From: Spirochaetaceae bacterium
GTDB taxonomy: Bacteria > Spirochaetota > Spirochaetia > Treponematales > Breznakiellaceae
DNA length: 14,664 nucleotides
Assembly: GCA_031280115.1 (NCBI GenBank)
Contig: JAITHF010000119.1
Coordinates: forward strand, 1 to 14,664
Direction of reading: 5' to 3'
Of the stretch, positions 5,515 to 14,331 are shown piece after piece. The notes beneath the pieces were generated by a model, which did not search any database, was not told the DNA's origin, and saw only the letters and a list, made by a program, of their open reading frames with translations. Numbering within the stretch: position 1 is the first letter of the stretch; each line of letters starts with the position of its first letter. The position numbers were made by a program, and so were the translations under genes.

Positions 5515-6378
5515 ATGAATGTGTTATTAACAAGCCAACAGATAAAAACCTATTATGAACGTCATAAAGCCACTGAGTTGACCTTTACTAAAGAGATCGC
5601 CGAAGTTACCGGCCTTATCTCCAAACAAACCGCCCTTAAATGTATGGGCGAGTTCTGGCCCTGCCTCATCTACGCAACCTCGTTTGAAAGCGCCAAAATA
5701 GTGGCGAATACCAAATCAGGACTCATCCAGAAACTGCAAGAGGCCAATAACGCGGGGAGCCTCAAATTCTCCTTCGCCAACCCTGAAACCGGCAACCCTA
5801 TCGTTATATTCGTGGGATGCCGCTCCGTGGGCTATACGCCCTACGGCGCCTCTCGGGATATGGGCATTATTTCCCTCCAGTTCACCCAGCGCCCGCCGGA
5901 CGACCTCATCGTTATTCTCGGGCAAATCCTCGACGCCCATGTGAACTCGGTGCTGCGCCGGGGGGAACGGATCATCATCACCAACGATACCCAGCGGCGC
6001 CTTAGCATACGGTCCCGGGATATTGCCATTACGATACAAGGGGTCCCAAGGCAGTGTATTTTGCGGGATATTTCTTTTTACGGCGTCAAGGTCATCATTA
6101 TGGGTATCGCAAAATTTCTTGAAAATAAGGACGTGGAGCTTATCATAGAATTTGACGAGCCGAGCCAAAGTTTCTCCCTCAAAGGGAAATTCGTGCGCTC
6201 AGAACAGGTCGAGGGCCGGAAAGAACTGGTGGCAATGGCCATAGCCCTTGACGAAGCCGCTGTCCCTATGGGGTATAAAACGCGCATAAATAATTATATC
6301 AGCATGGTCCGGGCGGACAACCGCTGGCAAGAGCAAAGCCAAGACCAAAGCGGCGCGGCCGCCGACGGCGCGGTTTAG
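5515..6378 (+). CDS. PilZ domain protein (cyclic di-GMP receptor type)
   Basis: A 287-residue soluble protein starting at ATG 5515 behind AAAGGG (5500-5505). The PilZ signature is in the second half: RxxxR as R162-L-S-I-R166, then D185-I-S187-F-Y-G190 (DxSxxG). These residues bind c-di-GMP in characterised PilZ proteins. Residues 1-130 form an extra alpha/beta domain before it, as in spirochaete PilZ proteins with an N-terminal PilZ-like domain; residues 275-287 are a low-complexity tail. No membrane segment or output enzyme is present, so it probably acts by protein contact, for example on motility or attachment. It is transcribed from the promoter at 5306 with a long leader containing a small CGCC-TTGA-GGCG hairpin; I see no known riboswitch there. 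The next gene, 69 bp downstream, may be co-transcribed. Confidence 0.85.
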   Translation: MNVLLTSQQIKTYYERHKATELTFTKEIAEVTGLISKQTALKCMGEFWPCLIYATSFESAKIVANTKSGLIQKLQEANNAGSLKFSFANPETGNPIVIFVGCRSVGYTPYGASRDMGIISLQFTQRPPDDLIVILGQILDAHVNSVLRRGERIIITNDTQRRLSIRSRDIAITIQGVPRQCILRDISFYGVKVIIMGIAKFLENKDVELIIEFDEPSQSFSLKGKFVRSEQVEGRKELVAMAIALDEAAVPMGYKTRINNYISMVRADNRWQEQSQDQSGAAADGAV

Positions 6379-6447
6379 CCCGGCGCGCCTGCTCCCCCTG
6401 CCCCAAAAGCGGTGCGGCGGAGCGGGTAAAACACCGCCTTTATATAA

Positions 6448-7554
6448 ATGAAAAAGAACAGCCGTCTGGTCTTTCTAAAAGTCCCCCCGTCTTTGGGGAA
6501 AAAAATAAAAGAGCGCCGGGGAAACGGCTTTACGGTTGATCCGGCTGTCCCGCTTCCGGTGGCGCTTGCCCCCGGCGCCGCCGGCCTTGAGGGCCTTTCC
6601 TTTGAGATGATTATTTCAGGCATACTGTATGTTCTCGCCGAAACGCCGGACCATAAAGACGCAGGCTATTACCGGCGGTTCGTGCAGGCGCTGAAGCCGG
6701 ATATTCTGGGGGAACTGAGCGCCGCCGCTATTCTAAGCGCCAGAAACGGCGATTATGACGCGGCGCTGGAGATAACCGGGGCCCTTGGCTCGCTCTTTCC
6801 CGAAGACCCAAGGGTGCTGCTTAACCGCGCCCGTATCCTTGAGGAAAAGGCCCTCTCCTCCGGCGGCGGCTTTGCGGGAGGCGCCGAAGGGGGCCAGGCC
6901 CGGGAAGCGTATCAGCGGCTCTTGGCGTTAAGCCCCCCGTTTCCTGAGGGCGTTCTGAACGCGGGCTTTTTCTTTATGAAGGATACGAACGCTCAGGACT
7001 TTGCCGCGGCCCGGGCGTGTTTTACCGCGTATCTCGCCTTTGACGGGACAGAGGCGGCAAAGCGGGAGGCGGCTCAAGGGGCGCTTGAGGAAATCAGCCG
7101 CGCCGGAGAGCGCCTTGACGACCCGTCTTTTCAGAAAGCCCGGGACTGTTTAAGGCGCGCTGACGCCAAGGGGGGGTTAGCCGAGATACGCGCCTTTCTT
7201 GAGCGCTGCCCGTTATCATGGAAAGGCTGGTTTATACTGGGCTGGAGCCTGCGCCTCCTTGGGCGCTGGGAAGACGGCGCTGCGGCGTTGGGAAAGGCCG
7301 TGGAGCTGGGAGGAAACACCAGGGATGTCCGCAACGAGCGTGCGATCTGCCTTATGGAGGCCGGCGACATAAAGGGCGCCCGGCGGGAGCTTGAAGCGTG
7401 CCTGAGGGAGAATCCTGAGGACGTAAAGATTCTTTCTAACCTTGGGGCCCTTTCCCTCAAAAAAGGGGACCATACCGAGGCTGCGGGGTTTTTCCGCGCC
7501 GCGCTCGACCTTGATCCAACGGACCCGGTGGCGCAGGAGTATTTTAGACGTTAG
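6448..7554 (+). CDS. Tetratricopeptide repeat (TPR) protein
   Basis: A 368-residue protein with no signal peptide. The clearest TPR units are at the C-terminus, about residues 258-290 (GWFILGWSLRLLGRWEDG), 291-323 (NERAICLMEAGDIKGARREL) and 324-357 (ILSNLGALSLKKGDHTEAA), with more diverged repeats from about residue 85 on. TPRs form a helical scaffold for protein-protein contacts. The N-terminal 50 residues are basic then proline/alanine-rich. The ATG at 6448 is fixed by a TAA codon immediately before it; no good ribosome-binding site is seen, so translation may depend on the PilZ gene 69 bp upstream. The 3' end overlaps the convergent HD-domain gene by 11 bp. The partner is unknown. Confidence 0.8.
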   Translation: MKKNSRLVFLKVPPSLGKKIKERRGNGFTVDPAVPLPVALAPGAAGLEGLSFEMIISGILYVLAETPDHKDAGYYRRFVQALKPDILGELSAAAILSARNGDYDAALEITGALGSLFPEDPRVLLNRARILEEKALSSGGGFAGGAEGGQAREAYQRLLALSPPFPEGVLNAGFFFMKDTNAQDFAAARACFTAYLAFDGTEAAKREAAQGALEEISRAGERLDDPSFQKARDCLRRADAKGGLAEIRAFLERCPLSWKGWFILGWSLRLLGRWEDGAAALGKAVELGGNTRDVRNERAICLMEAGDIKGARRELEACLRENPEDVKILSNLGALSLKKGDHTEAAGFFRAALDLDPTDPVAQEYFRR

Positions 7555-8128
7555 CAGGGCAGGGCAGGTGCGGCAAGGCAGGGGACAGGGCGACCACGTA
7601 CTTGCGGCGGGACACCACAAGGGACTCAAGTTCCGAAAGCATGGCTTTGTCCACTTCCTCGGCAATGGGAAATATATAGCGCACCGTCTCTTCGGTATAC
7701 CGGTCGATAAACGAGGTCTTTACCACAAACCCCAGACTGGTCATATTGGAGATACGGTCGGCAACTTTAAGTATCTTCGCGTAACGGGAGCCGCTTTCCA
7801 GTATTCTCGTAAGGAATTCCGGTTTGGTTTCCTCCGGAAAGCGGGTAACTTCCAGCACAAGGTCATACACCGATGAACTTTCATAGTCCACGTTCAATAA
7901 GATATTATGGTTAAAGTCAGGCACATCCTCAATAAGATCGTGCACCACCGAGGCTTTAAGCAAGAGCGAGTCCACATAGCCGTAATCAATCAGCGTTGCC
8001 ATAGTATCCATCTGATGGCGGAACATATTCCCCCCGCCTTCCCGCACTTTGCCGATAAGCAGGGTGGCAAGCTGGATATACGGCGCCAGATGGGTTCCGC
8101 TCAGGCGCAGCATCTCGTCAGTCGTCAT
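7544..8128 (-). CDS. Small HD-domain hydrolase of the RelA/SpoT (alarmone hydrolase) type
   Basis: A 194-residue protein made almost only of an HD domain. The metal and catalytic residues appear in order: H38 (MFRHQMDT), H63-D64 and E67-D68 (VVHDLIEDVPDF), D124 (KILKVADRISNMTSLG). The HDxxED motif and the KxADRxxNM motif are those of the ppGpp-hydrolysing half of RelA/SpoT and of stand-alone Mesh1/SAH enzymes; no synthetase or ACT/TGS domain is present. The start chosen is ATG 8128, because AAGGAG lies 6 nt upstream; an earlier in-frame ATG (8185) would overlap valS. It follows valS by 49 bp and is probably in the same operon, which would link tRNA charging to alarmone removal. Another HD substrate, such as a nucleotide, is possible. 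Confidence 0.75.
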   Translation of the reverse strand: MTTDEMLRLSGTHLAPYIQLATLLIGKVREGGGNMFRHQMDTMATLIDYGYVDSLLLKASVVHDLIEDVPDFNHNILLNVDYESSSVYDLVLEVTRFPEETKPEFLTRILESGSRYAKILKVADRISNMTSLGFVVKTSFIDRYTEETVRYIFPIAEEVDKAMLSELESLVVSRRKYVVALSPALPHLPCPANV

Positions 8129-8177
8129 AAAGGCTCCTTGTAAAAGATATACGCAGGCGGCGCAAGACTTTCCGTCT

Positions 8178-10853
8178 TTACGCATGATCCTCTGAAAGGC
8201 GGCGCATATCGCCCAGATATGATTCTAGTTTTCCAACCCGCCTGCGGGCATCCGCGAGTTTCGCGCCCTCCTCTTGCACAAGAAGGGGCGGGGCGTTTTT
8301 GAGGAATCCCGGGTCAGACAGTTTTTTTTCAAGAAGCCCGGTAAAGGCCCGTTCTTTGACGGCTTCTTTGGCGAACTTCCGGGCTAATGCCTCCATGTCC
8401 ACCGCTTCGGCGATGTACACAAACAGCTCAAACGCGGATCCGGCCAAGCCTATGGATCCCTGGGGCGGGGCCGCTGGAGCGGCTGAACGGTCCTGCTCCC
8501 GCAGCTCAAGGTCCCGCACGCCGGCAAGGCGCTTCACAAGCCCCGCGTTTTCTTGCAGGAACGCCGCCCTGCCCCCGGCTGAATCGAGCCGCACCCTGAC
8601 GCGCAGCCCCAGGTCCGGCGGGATAGCGCATTCGCTTCGCAGGGTTCGTATAAGCCGGACTATCTCCTGAAGGAATCCAAAAAGCTCCTCTATGGCCGGG
8701 TCTTCCCGCTTCTCGTCATATACCGGATAGGCAGATGTCATAAGCAGCCGCCCTGTGTTTTCAGGCAGTTTCCCGTACAGCTCTTCGGTGATGAACGGCA
8801 GGAGCGGGTGCAAGAGGCGCAGCGAAAGCCCAAGAACATCCAGCAAGACCGCGGCGGCGCGGTCCTTCTCCTGGTCAGCGCCGGTTTTGAGCGAGGCTTT
8901 GGCGGCCTCCACATACCAGTCGCAGAAATCATTCCAAAAATACTCATACCCTTTGGACGCGGCGTCGTTGTACCGGTACGAGAGGAACGCCTCGGTCATG
9001 GCCTTTGCCGCGGTGTTGAGCCGGGAATAGATCCACCGGTCAACCTGAGAAAGGGTCGGGTCTTTGACCGGCTCCCGCCCCTCAAGGTTCATAAGGATAT
9101 ACCGGCCCGCGTTCCACAGTTTATTCGCGAACTTGGATCCCAGTTTGAAGGAGCCTTTATCCATAAGAATATCCTGCCCCTGGGCGCAGAGAAACGCCAT
9201 AGTAAACTTGAGTGCGTCAGACCCGACTTCATCAACCAGTTCCAGCGGGTCAAGGCCGTTTCCGGCGGTCTTGCTCATCTTCCTGCCCTGTTTGTCCCGC
9301 AGCAGCCCTGTGAGGTACACGTCTTTGAAAGGGGCCCTGCCGGTAAACTCAAGCCCTGCCATGATCATGCGGGCAACCCAGAAGAAGATGATGTCATAGC
9401 CGGTTACAAGCGCGGTAGTAGGGTAATACGCCGCAAAATCTGATGTCTTTTCCGGCCAGCCAAGGGTGCTGAAGGGCCACAGCCAGCTTGAGAACCAGGT
9501 GTCAAGCACGTCCGGGTCCTGCTCAAGGCCGGAGGCGCCGCAGCGCGGGCAGGCCGGAGGATCCTCCCGCGCCACGGCCAGGGCGCCGCACTCGGGGCAG
9601 GTCCAGGCGGGGATACGGTGGCCCCACCAGAGCTGGCGGCTTATGCACCAGTCCCTGATATGTTCAAGCCAATACTGGTAGGTATGCTCCCACTTGCGGG
9701 GGTAAAAGGCCACCTCTCCTTTGCGCCAGGCGGCAAGGGCTTTTTCCGCAAGGGGCTTCATCCGCACGAACCACTGCTCCGAGAGGTACGGCTCTATCAC
9801 CGTATTGCACCGGTAACAGCGGCCTATCGTATGGGTGAGGGGGGCTTGTTTGACAAAAAGGCCCGCCTCTTTCAGGTCCCGGACCACCGCTTCCCGGGCT
9901 GCTGCGACGCCCATGCCCTGATACGCTGCCGGAACTTCGCTGTTAAGGGCGCCGTTTTGACCGAGTATGTTTATAACCGGAAGGTTATGCCGCTTTGCAA
10001 GTTCCCAGTCATTCGGGTCGTGGGCCGGCGTTATCTTCACCACGCCGGTTCCGAAGGCCCTGTCCACATAGGTATCCGCCACAACCGGCAGCCGCCGGCC
10101 TACCAGCGGGAGGAGCGCTTCTTGGCCTATGAAGGAGGTATAGCGCGGGTCTTCCGGGTGTACCGCAAGCGCCGTGTCCCCCAGAAGGGTTTCGGGCCTT
10201 GTGGTGGCGATTTCAAGAAAACCCGCGCCCAGGGGGTATTTTATATGATAGAGGAACCCGCCCTCTTCCTCCCGTTCAACCTCGTCGTCTGACAGGGCCG
10301 TGCCGCAGGAGGCGCACCAATTCACCAGATAGCTGCCCTTATACAGCAGGTCCCGCTCATAGAGGGAGACAAAGACTTCCCGCACTGCCGCGGAAAGCCC
10401 CGGGTCAAGGGTAAAGCGTTCCCTTGACCAGTCAACGCTGGCGCCCATACGGGCAATCTGCCGGCTTATGATTTTATGGTGTTCCTCTTTTACCTTCCAT
10501 GTTTCCGCCGCAAACCCTTCCCGCCCCAGGTCAAGGCGGCTTACGCCCTGTGCCTTGAGGCGTTTTTCCACCACGTGCTGGGTGGCGATTCCGGCGTGGT
10601 CAGTGCCCGGCACCCAGAGCGCGCTTTCTCCCCGCATCCTGTGGAACCGGACAATAATATCTTGGAGGCTGATATTAAGCCCGTGCCCCAGATGGAGTAC
10701 GCCGGTAACATTCGGCGGGGGTATGACCACCACATAGGGCGGCTTCCCTGTGCCAGGCTTTGGTTTGAAGGCATCTTCTGCTTTCCAACGGGCATAGATT
10801 CTGTCTTCAAAGTTTTTAGGATTATACGCTTTTTCCAATACTATCGCCTTCAT
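8178..10853 (-). CDS. valS: Valyl-tRNA synthetase
   Basis: An 891-residue class I aminoacyl-tRNA synthetase that charges tRNA-Val. HIGH motif: HLGH at residues 54-57 after PPPNVTGVL; KMSK at 525-528 (GRKMSKTAGNGLDPLEL). The editing (CP1) domain lies between, with TTRPETLLGDTA and HPEDPRY. A CPEC...CPRC zinc knuckle precedes DPDVLDTWFSSWLWPF. The ARCYRC-like GRCYRCNTVIEPYLSEQW and the C-terminal arm (last 65 residues, KFAKEAVKERAF...ESYLGDM), a coiled coil typical of ValRS, are present. Length is normal (about 880-950). The start ATG 10853 has AAGGA 6 nt upstream. The leader is purine-rich with repeated AAGTAAAAAG-like runs; no T-box was seen. It is followed by the HD-hydrolase gene. Confidence 0.97.
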   Translation of the reverse strand: MKAIVLEKAYNPKNFEDRIYARWKAEDAFKPKPGTGKPPYVVVIPPPNVTGVLHLGHGLNISLQDIIVRFHRMRGESALWVPGTDHAGIATQHVVEKRLKAQGVSRLDLGREGFAAETWKVKEEHHKIISRQIARMGASVDWSRERFTLDPGLSAAVREVFVSLYERDLLYKGSYLVNWCASCGTALSDDEVEREEEGGFLYHIKYPLGAGFLEIATTRPETLLGDTALAVHPEDPRYTSFIGQEALLPLVGRRLPVVADTYVDRAFGTGVVKITPAHDPNDWELAKRHNLPVINILGQNGALNSEVPAAYQGMGVAAAREAVVRDLKEAGLFVKQAPLTHTIGRCYRCNTVIEPYLSEQWFVRMKPLAEKALAAWRKGEVAFYPRKWEHTYQYWLEHIRDWCISRQLWWGHRIPAWTCPECGALAVAREDPPACPRCGASGLEQDPDVLDTWFSSWLWPFSTLGWPEKTSDFAAYYPTTALVTGYDIIFFWVARMIMAGLEFTGRAPFKDVYLTGLLRDKQGRKMSKTAGNGLDPLELVDEVGSDALKFTMAFLCAQGQDILMDKGSFKLGSKFANKLWNAGRYILMNLEGREPVKDPTLSQVDRWIYSRLNTAAKAMTEAFLSYRYNDAASKGYEYFWNDFCDWYVEAAKASLKTGADQEKDRAAAVLLDVLGLSLRLLHPLLPFITEELYGKLPENTGRLLMTSAYPVYDEKREDPAIEELFGFLQEIVRLIRTLRSECAIPPDLGLRVRVRLDSAGGRAAFLQENAGLVKRLAGVRDLELREQDRSAAPAAPPQGSIGLAGSAFELFVYIAEAVDMEALARKFAKEAVKERAFTGLLEKKLSDPGFLKNAPPLLVQEEGAKLADARRRVGKLESYLGDMRRLSEDHA

Positions 10854-10932
10854 AACGATTCCTTATCAATCTTTCTCGTATCTTTTTACTTTTATCTTTT
10901 TACTTTGTCTTTCCGTTCTGCATCGCAAAACC

Positions 10933-10961
10933 ATAATATCCGCACCGCCATAAAAACACAA
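10933..10961 (-). promoter_or_regulatory. Candidate valS promoter
   Basis: On the minus strand TTGTGT (10956-10961), a 17-bp spacer and TATTAT (10933-10938). The -10 is a 5/6 match and the -35 is weak. The tandem repeat starts at the next base, 10962. Confidence 0.45.
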
Positions 10962-11129
10962 CCCCCATAGGGGGATTCAGGTGCTTCTCGCAGCGAGAGG
11001 GTTTGCAATTTTAGTCACCCCCTGCGGGGGATTCAGGTGCTTCTTGCGGCGATAGGGTTTGGGGGTTTAGTCACCCCCTGCGGGGGATTCACGTGCTTCT
11101 TGTGGTGAGAGGGTTTGCGATTTTAGTCA
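10962..11129. repeat. Three tandem copies of the 56-bp outer arm module
   Basis: Copies at 10962-11017, 11018-11073 and 11074-11129. Each opens with a 5-bp hairpin (CCCCC-ATA-GGGGG, then CCCCC-TGC-GGGGG twice), continues ATTCAGGTGCTTCTTG or a near match, a GCGGCGAGAGGGTTTG-like stretch, and ends TTTAGTCA. Single relatives occur at about 1251-1375, 1885-1947 (inverted), 5230-5305 (inverted) and 13987-14042. Confidence 0.9.
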
Positions 11130-11340
11130 CAACCCCGAAGCGGCGCCTCAGCGGGCTTCGTAGTCGTATGGGCGCAGCGCAGGAAGCCTTTAAGGGTGGT
11201 TTGGAGGGTCTATGACCCTCCAAATTCTCTTAAAGAGGCGCAAAGCGCCGGCAGCCTCCGGCTGTTTCAGCAGTCGTAGTTTGCACTATGAGCCGCAAAC
11301 CATGAAGCGCCGGTAAAAAGCCCTCCAAATTCTCTTCCAA
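11130..11340. repeat. Solo repeat arm without array
   Basis: Continues the arm: GCGGCGCCTCAGCGGG, GCAGGAAGCC, the 11-bp hairpin 11200-11224, AAAGAGGCGC-AAAGCGCCGG, CAGCC-TCC-GGCTG and a copy of CCCTCCAAATTCTCTT at about 11320. No 21-bp units follow; instead the TPR gene ends at 11367. The arm fills the gap between valS and that gene and could act as a termination or insulation zone. Confidence 0.7.
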
Positions 11341-11366
11341 GCGCTGCGGGGCAGGGGCGGCGGCGT

Positions 11367-11861
11367 TCAGTATCCCCGCTCCCGGGCCTTCCGCGCCTGC
11401 TCAAGACCATATTTGGCGTAGGCAAAGTTCGGGTCGACACGCAGCGCCTCGGTGAAGTCGTCGATGGCCCGGTCATAGTCTTCTTGGTAGTAATACGCAA
11501 CGCCCCGGTTGAAGGAGAACTCAGCATTGCCGGGGCCGTGAGGCGCCGGCGTGGCGGGTATATGCTTGTGATACAAGGTTCCTAAGAGGAGTATGATTTC
11601 TTCTGCGGCTTGGGGGGCTATCAAGTGCCGGTTTTCTAAGATGCCCGTAAGCCGGCCCTTGACCATAGCCAGATCCGAAGATTTGGCGATTTCAGTATGC
11701 AGCCCTTCTTTAAGCGCCAGGGTGAAGAGGCGTATGCAGGGCGCGTGCTCCCCCTTGGCGAAACCGCTCAAGAGCGCCCCGCACCGCGCCGGATCGTCCA
11801 ATACGGCTAATCCGTACCGTCCAACGGCCTGTTGGACCGCCCCTTGAAAACCACTCTCCAT
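11367..11861 (-). CDS. Small TPR-containing protein
   Basis: A 164-residue cytoplasmic protein starting at ATG 11861 with AAGGAG 7 nt upstream. Residues 1-95 form an all-helical domain (AVQQAVGRYGLAVLDDPARC, ALLSGFAKGEH, RLTGILENRHLIAPQAAEEI). Residues about 112-145 are one good TPR (FSFNRGVAYYYQEDYDRAID) followed by its capping helix (FAYAKYGLEQARKARERGY). I recall similar N-terminal domains in other treponemal proteins but cannot name the family. Only 20 bp separate its start from a repeat arm, so either its promoter lies inside the arm or it is read through from the chemoreceptor gene. Function is unknown; a scaffold role is likely from the TPR. Confidence 0.75.
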   Translation of the reverse strand: MESGFQGAVQQAVGRYGLAVLDDPARCGALLSGFAKGEHAPCIRLFTLALKEGLHTEIAKSSDLAMVKGRLTGILENRHLIAPQAAEEIILLLGTLYHKHIPATPAPHGPGNAEFSFNRGVAYYYQEDYDRAIDDFTEALRVDPNFAYAKYGLEQARKARERGY

Positions 11862-11881
11862 AGCATACTCCTTTTCTTTCC

Positions 11882-12050
11882 CGAAGCAGCCGCCTCAGCG
11901 GAATTCGATGGCGTTAGTAGCGCAACGCAGGAAGCCTTTATGGGTGGCGTGGAGGCAGCCTCCGGCTGTTTCAGCAGTCGTCGTTTGCACTATGAGTCGC
12001 AAAACAGGAAGCGCCGATAAAAAAGCCCTCCACATCCTCTTAAAAGAAGC
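11882..12050. repeat. Solo repeat arm between the chemoreceptor and the TPR gene
   Basis: It contains GCCTCAGCGG, CAGGAAGCC, CAGCC-TCC-GGCTG and GCGCCGATAA. The long-range pair GTGGAGG (11949-11955) with CCTCCAC (12027-12033) can close it as a large stem. A weaker pair GCCGG/CCGGC lies between here and the end of the chemoreceptor gene. Confidence 0.65.
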
Positions 12051-12078
12051 CGGTACAGCAGGTTTTGCCGGCGCGGGC

Positions 12079-13899
12079 CTAGTCGCCGGGGCCTGCCACT
12101 TCTTTGGCGTTCTCTAAAAATAACGCGATGCTTCGGCCCGCCTCCCGCATGACACGCACATTCTCGGTTACTTCTTGGGAAACCCGCTGAAGTTTCTCCA
12201 TCTCGTAATGAATAGCTTTGGTGCGCTCGTGAATACGCCCTGCGCCGGCCTGCACCTGCCCGGTCATATCCTGTACGGTTTTGAGGGCTTGCAGCATCTG
12301 GCTGCTCCCCTTGGTCTGGTCCTCCACGGTTTGAGTTACCATAAGGAATGAGGAATTCATGGTGTTTATTTCTTTAAATATCATGTCCATAGCGCTCACC
12401 GTTTCCTTTGAGACTGTGCTAATCTGGGCGATAGCGCTCTCCATCTTTTTGATTTCAAGGGAAATAGACTCTGACTCCTTGCCCGAAAGCTCCGCCAGCT
12501 TGCGGATTTCACCGGCCACCACCGCGAAACCCCTGCCGGATTCGCCTGCGTGGGCCGCTTCGATGGCCGCGTTCATGGCAAGGATATTCGTCTGCGCCGC
12601 GATGTCCGAAATGGTCTTGTTCGCGTTCCGCAGGGTCGCCGACTGGTCGCTGATGTTTTTAAGCTCGTCTGCCAGTTTGGTAAGGAGCCTATGCCCCTGT
12701 TCGGAAGAGCGGCTCAAGGTTTCGGTGGTTCTGGTGGTTCCCTCCACCACCTCCCTAATTTGGGCGAAGTTCGTCAGAAACCGCTCGATCGTGCAGGATG
12801 AATCGCTTATACTGTCCGCTTGGGTATGCACGGTTTGTTCAAAGGACTTGGTGTGCTGGAAAATATCCGCTGCCGAGTCCGAGGCTTCTTTAAGCGAATC
12901 CATCTGGCTGTGCACCTTGGAGTCCATCTGGTCTGTATTATGCACAATCTGTTCCATTGCCTCAAAGGAATCCACCATTACCGCGTTCAGTTTCCTGCCG
13001 TTTTCGATGATCCGGGACAGGTACGCCTGCTGTTCGGCTTTGGCGGCCCGCAGGTTCTCTATCATAAGCAAAAAGGTTTTTTGCAGGGCCCCTATTTCGT
13101 CTTTGCCGCCCTGCTGGTGCATGGAAAAGGTTGTATCAAGGCTGCCTTCGGATATTTTTTTGGCCGCCTCAACGGTTTCGCGCAGGGGGCGGAGGATAGA
13201 ACGGACCGTAAAGACGCAGAAGGGGAAGACCCCTAGGGCGAGAAATGCCGCAAGGGACAGGATAATGACCAGGATATGGCTGATTATAGAGGCGTTGACC
13301 CTGTTTTCCACGCCGGCGCTGTAGGTGTCGATGTTGTCGATGTACACGCCGGTAGAAATCCATATATCGGTTCCCGGAATATATTCCACATAGGCGAGTT
13401 TGGGGGTGTTTTCCATATTGCCTGAGGGCCCCGGTTTGGGGAACACGAATGACACGAAGCCGCCGCCGGCCCGTGCCGCCGCGTAGAGGTCCCGCACGTA
13501 ATACACGCCGTTATGGTCCGCAGTGCCCCCCAGATCTTCCCCTTCCCGCTGGGGCAGGGTGGGGTGCATGAAGATGACCGTTCCCTTATAGGTATAATAA
13601 TAGCCGGACTGGTCAGATTCAAAGCGGTACTCTTTGATATACCGGTGTATGACGGCGTGCTGTTCCTCAGGGTTTGCAACGCCTTCAAGGGCTTTACTTA
13701 GGGCAACCGCCATGGTTTGGGTGCCGAGTTTTATTTTTTCTTTCTGCCCTTCAAGCATAACCTCTTTAAGCGCGGTTAGTCCGTCGTCTTTTACTTTGCC
13801 TGCCACCACGCAGAGGCTTACCACTAAGGTTATGACCGAAAAGAGCAGTACCGCAATAATCGCGCCTATTCTTTTCCCGATAGATATATTTCTAAGCAT
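12079..13899 (-). CDS. Methyl-accepting chemotaxis protein with Cache sensor domain
   Basis: A 606-residue inner-membrane chemoreceptor starting at ATG 13899 (AGGAG 8 nt upstream). Membrane helix 1 is at about residues 11-33; the periplasmic part (35-204) is a single-Cache type domain with [44 protein letters not shown]. Helix 2 is at about 205-232, HAMP at 233-283, then the coiled-coil signalling domain. The conserved hairpin tip reads [20 protein letters not shown] then [19 protein letters not shown] (about residues 430-470), the contact site for CheA/CheW. No C-terminal CheR-binding pentapeptide is seen. sCache domains of this kind often bind small organic acids, but the ligand cannot be read from sequence. 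The gene is flanked on both sides by repeat arms. Confidence 0.95.
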   Translation of the reverse strand: MLRNISIGKRIGAIIAVLLFSVITLVVSLCVVAGKVKDDGLTALKEVMLEGQKEKIKLGTQTMAVALSKALEGVANPEEQHAVIHRYIKEYRFESDQSGYYYTYKGTVIFMHPTLPQREGEDLGGTADHNGVYYVRDLYAAARAGGGFVSFVFPKPGPSGNMENTPKLAYVEYIPGTDIWISTGVYIDNIDTYSAGVENRVNASIISHILVIILSLAAFLALGVFPFCVFTVRSILRPLRETVEAAKKISEGSLDTTFSMHQQGGKDEIGALQKTFLLMIENLRAAKAEQQAYLSRIIENGRKLNAVMVDSFEAMEQIVHNTDQMDSKVHSQMDSLKEASDSAADIFQHTKSFEQTVHTQADSISDSSCTIERFLTNFAQIREVVEGTTRTTETLSRSSEQGHRLLTKLADELKNISDQSATLRNANKTISDIAAQTNILAMNAAIEAAHAGESGRGFAVVAGEIRKLAELSGKESESISLEIKKMESAIAQISTVSKETVSAMDMIFKEINTMNSSFLMVTQTVEDQTKGSSQMLQALKTVQDMTGQVQAGAGRIHERTKAIHYEMEKLQRVSQEVTENVRVMREAGRSIALFLENAKEVAGPGD

Positions 13900-13966
13900 A
13901 GGTGTTCTCCTGAATAGCTCTTTTTAAATATACATATATTTTATATCCGTTACTACCGCCCCCCTG

Positions 13967-14331
13967 CACAGCCGGAGGCTGTTTCACCCCCTGCGGGGGA
14001 TTCAGGCGCTTCTTGTAGCGGGAGGGTTTGCGATTTTAGTCACAACCCTCACGTGGCGCCTCAGCGGACGTCGCAAGCGTTAGTGGCGCGAGGCAGGAAG
14101 CCTTAGTTGGGGGTTTGGGGGCAGCCGAAGGCTGTTCCCTTACGGGAAGTTCGCAAAAGAATACGCGAACCATGAAGCGCCGGCAGCCGAAGGCTGTTCC
14201 CTTACGCGAAGTTCGCACTATGAGTCGCGAAACAGGAAGCGCCGGTAAAAAAGCCCCCAAATTTTTCCCAAAGAGGCGCGAAGCGCCGGTAATTCATTAT
14301 ACGATAATGATTTATACGGGGTCAGGATAGT
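13967..14331. repeat. Left arm and terminal repeat of element 3
   Basis: Hairpins ACAGCC-GGA-GGCTGT (13968-13982) and CCCCC-TGC-GGGGG (13987-13999) lead into the same modules as in the other arms. TTTGGGGGC (14114-14122) pairs perfectly with GCCCCCAAA (14253-14261) around two CAGCC-GAA-GGCTG hairpins. The terminal repeat AAAGAGGCGCGAAGCGCC starts at 14270, and AATTCATTAT...CAGGATAG leads into the array, as in elements 1 and 2. An AT-rich stretch at 13918-13945 before the arm probably holds the chemoreceptor promoter, but no clear boxes were picked. Confidence 0.75.

Noticed and set aside
8178..10853. Long plus-strand frames inside valS, such as 9618-10292
   Set aside because: Shadow frames of a GC-rich, strongly supported gene; no motif or independent start signal.
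11214..11340. Rho-independent terminator for valS upstream read-through or for the TPR gene
   Set aside because: Strong hairpins are present but lack a following T-run in the needed direction; left as arm repeats.
12359..13324. 321-residue plus-strand frame opposite the chemoreceptor
   Set aside because: Hydrophobic Ser/Ala-rich antisense translation of the coiled-coil region; the chemoreceptor is unambiguous.
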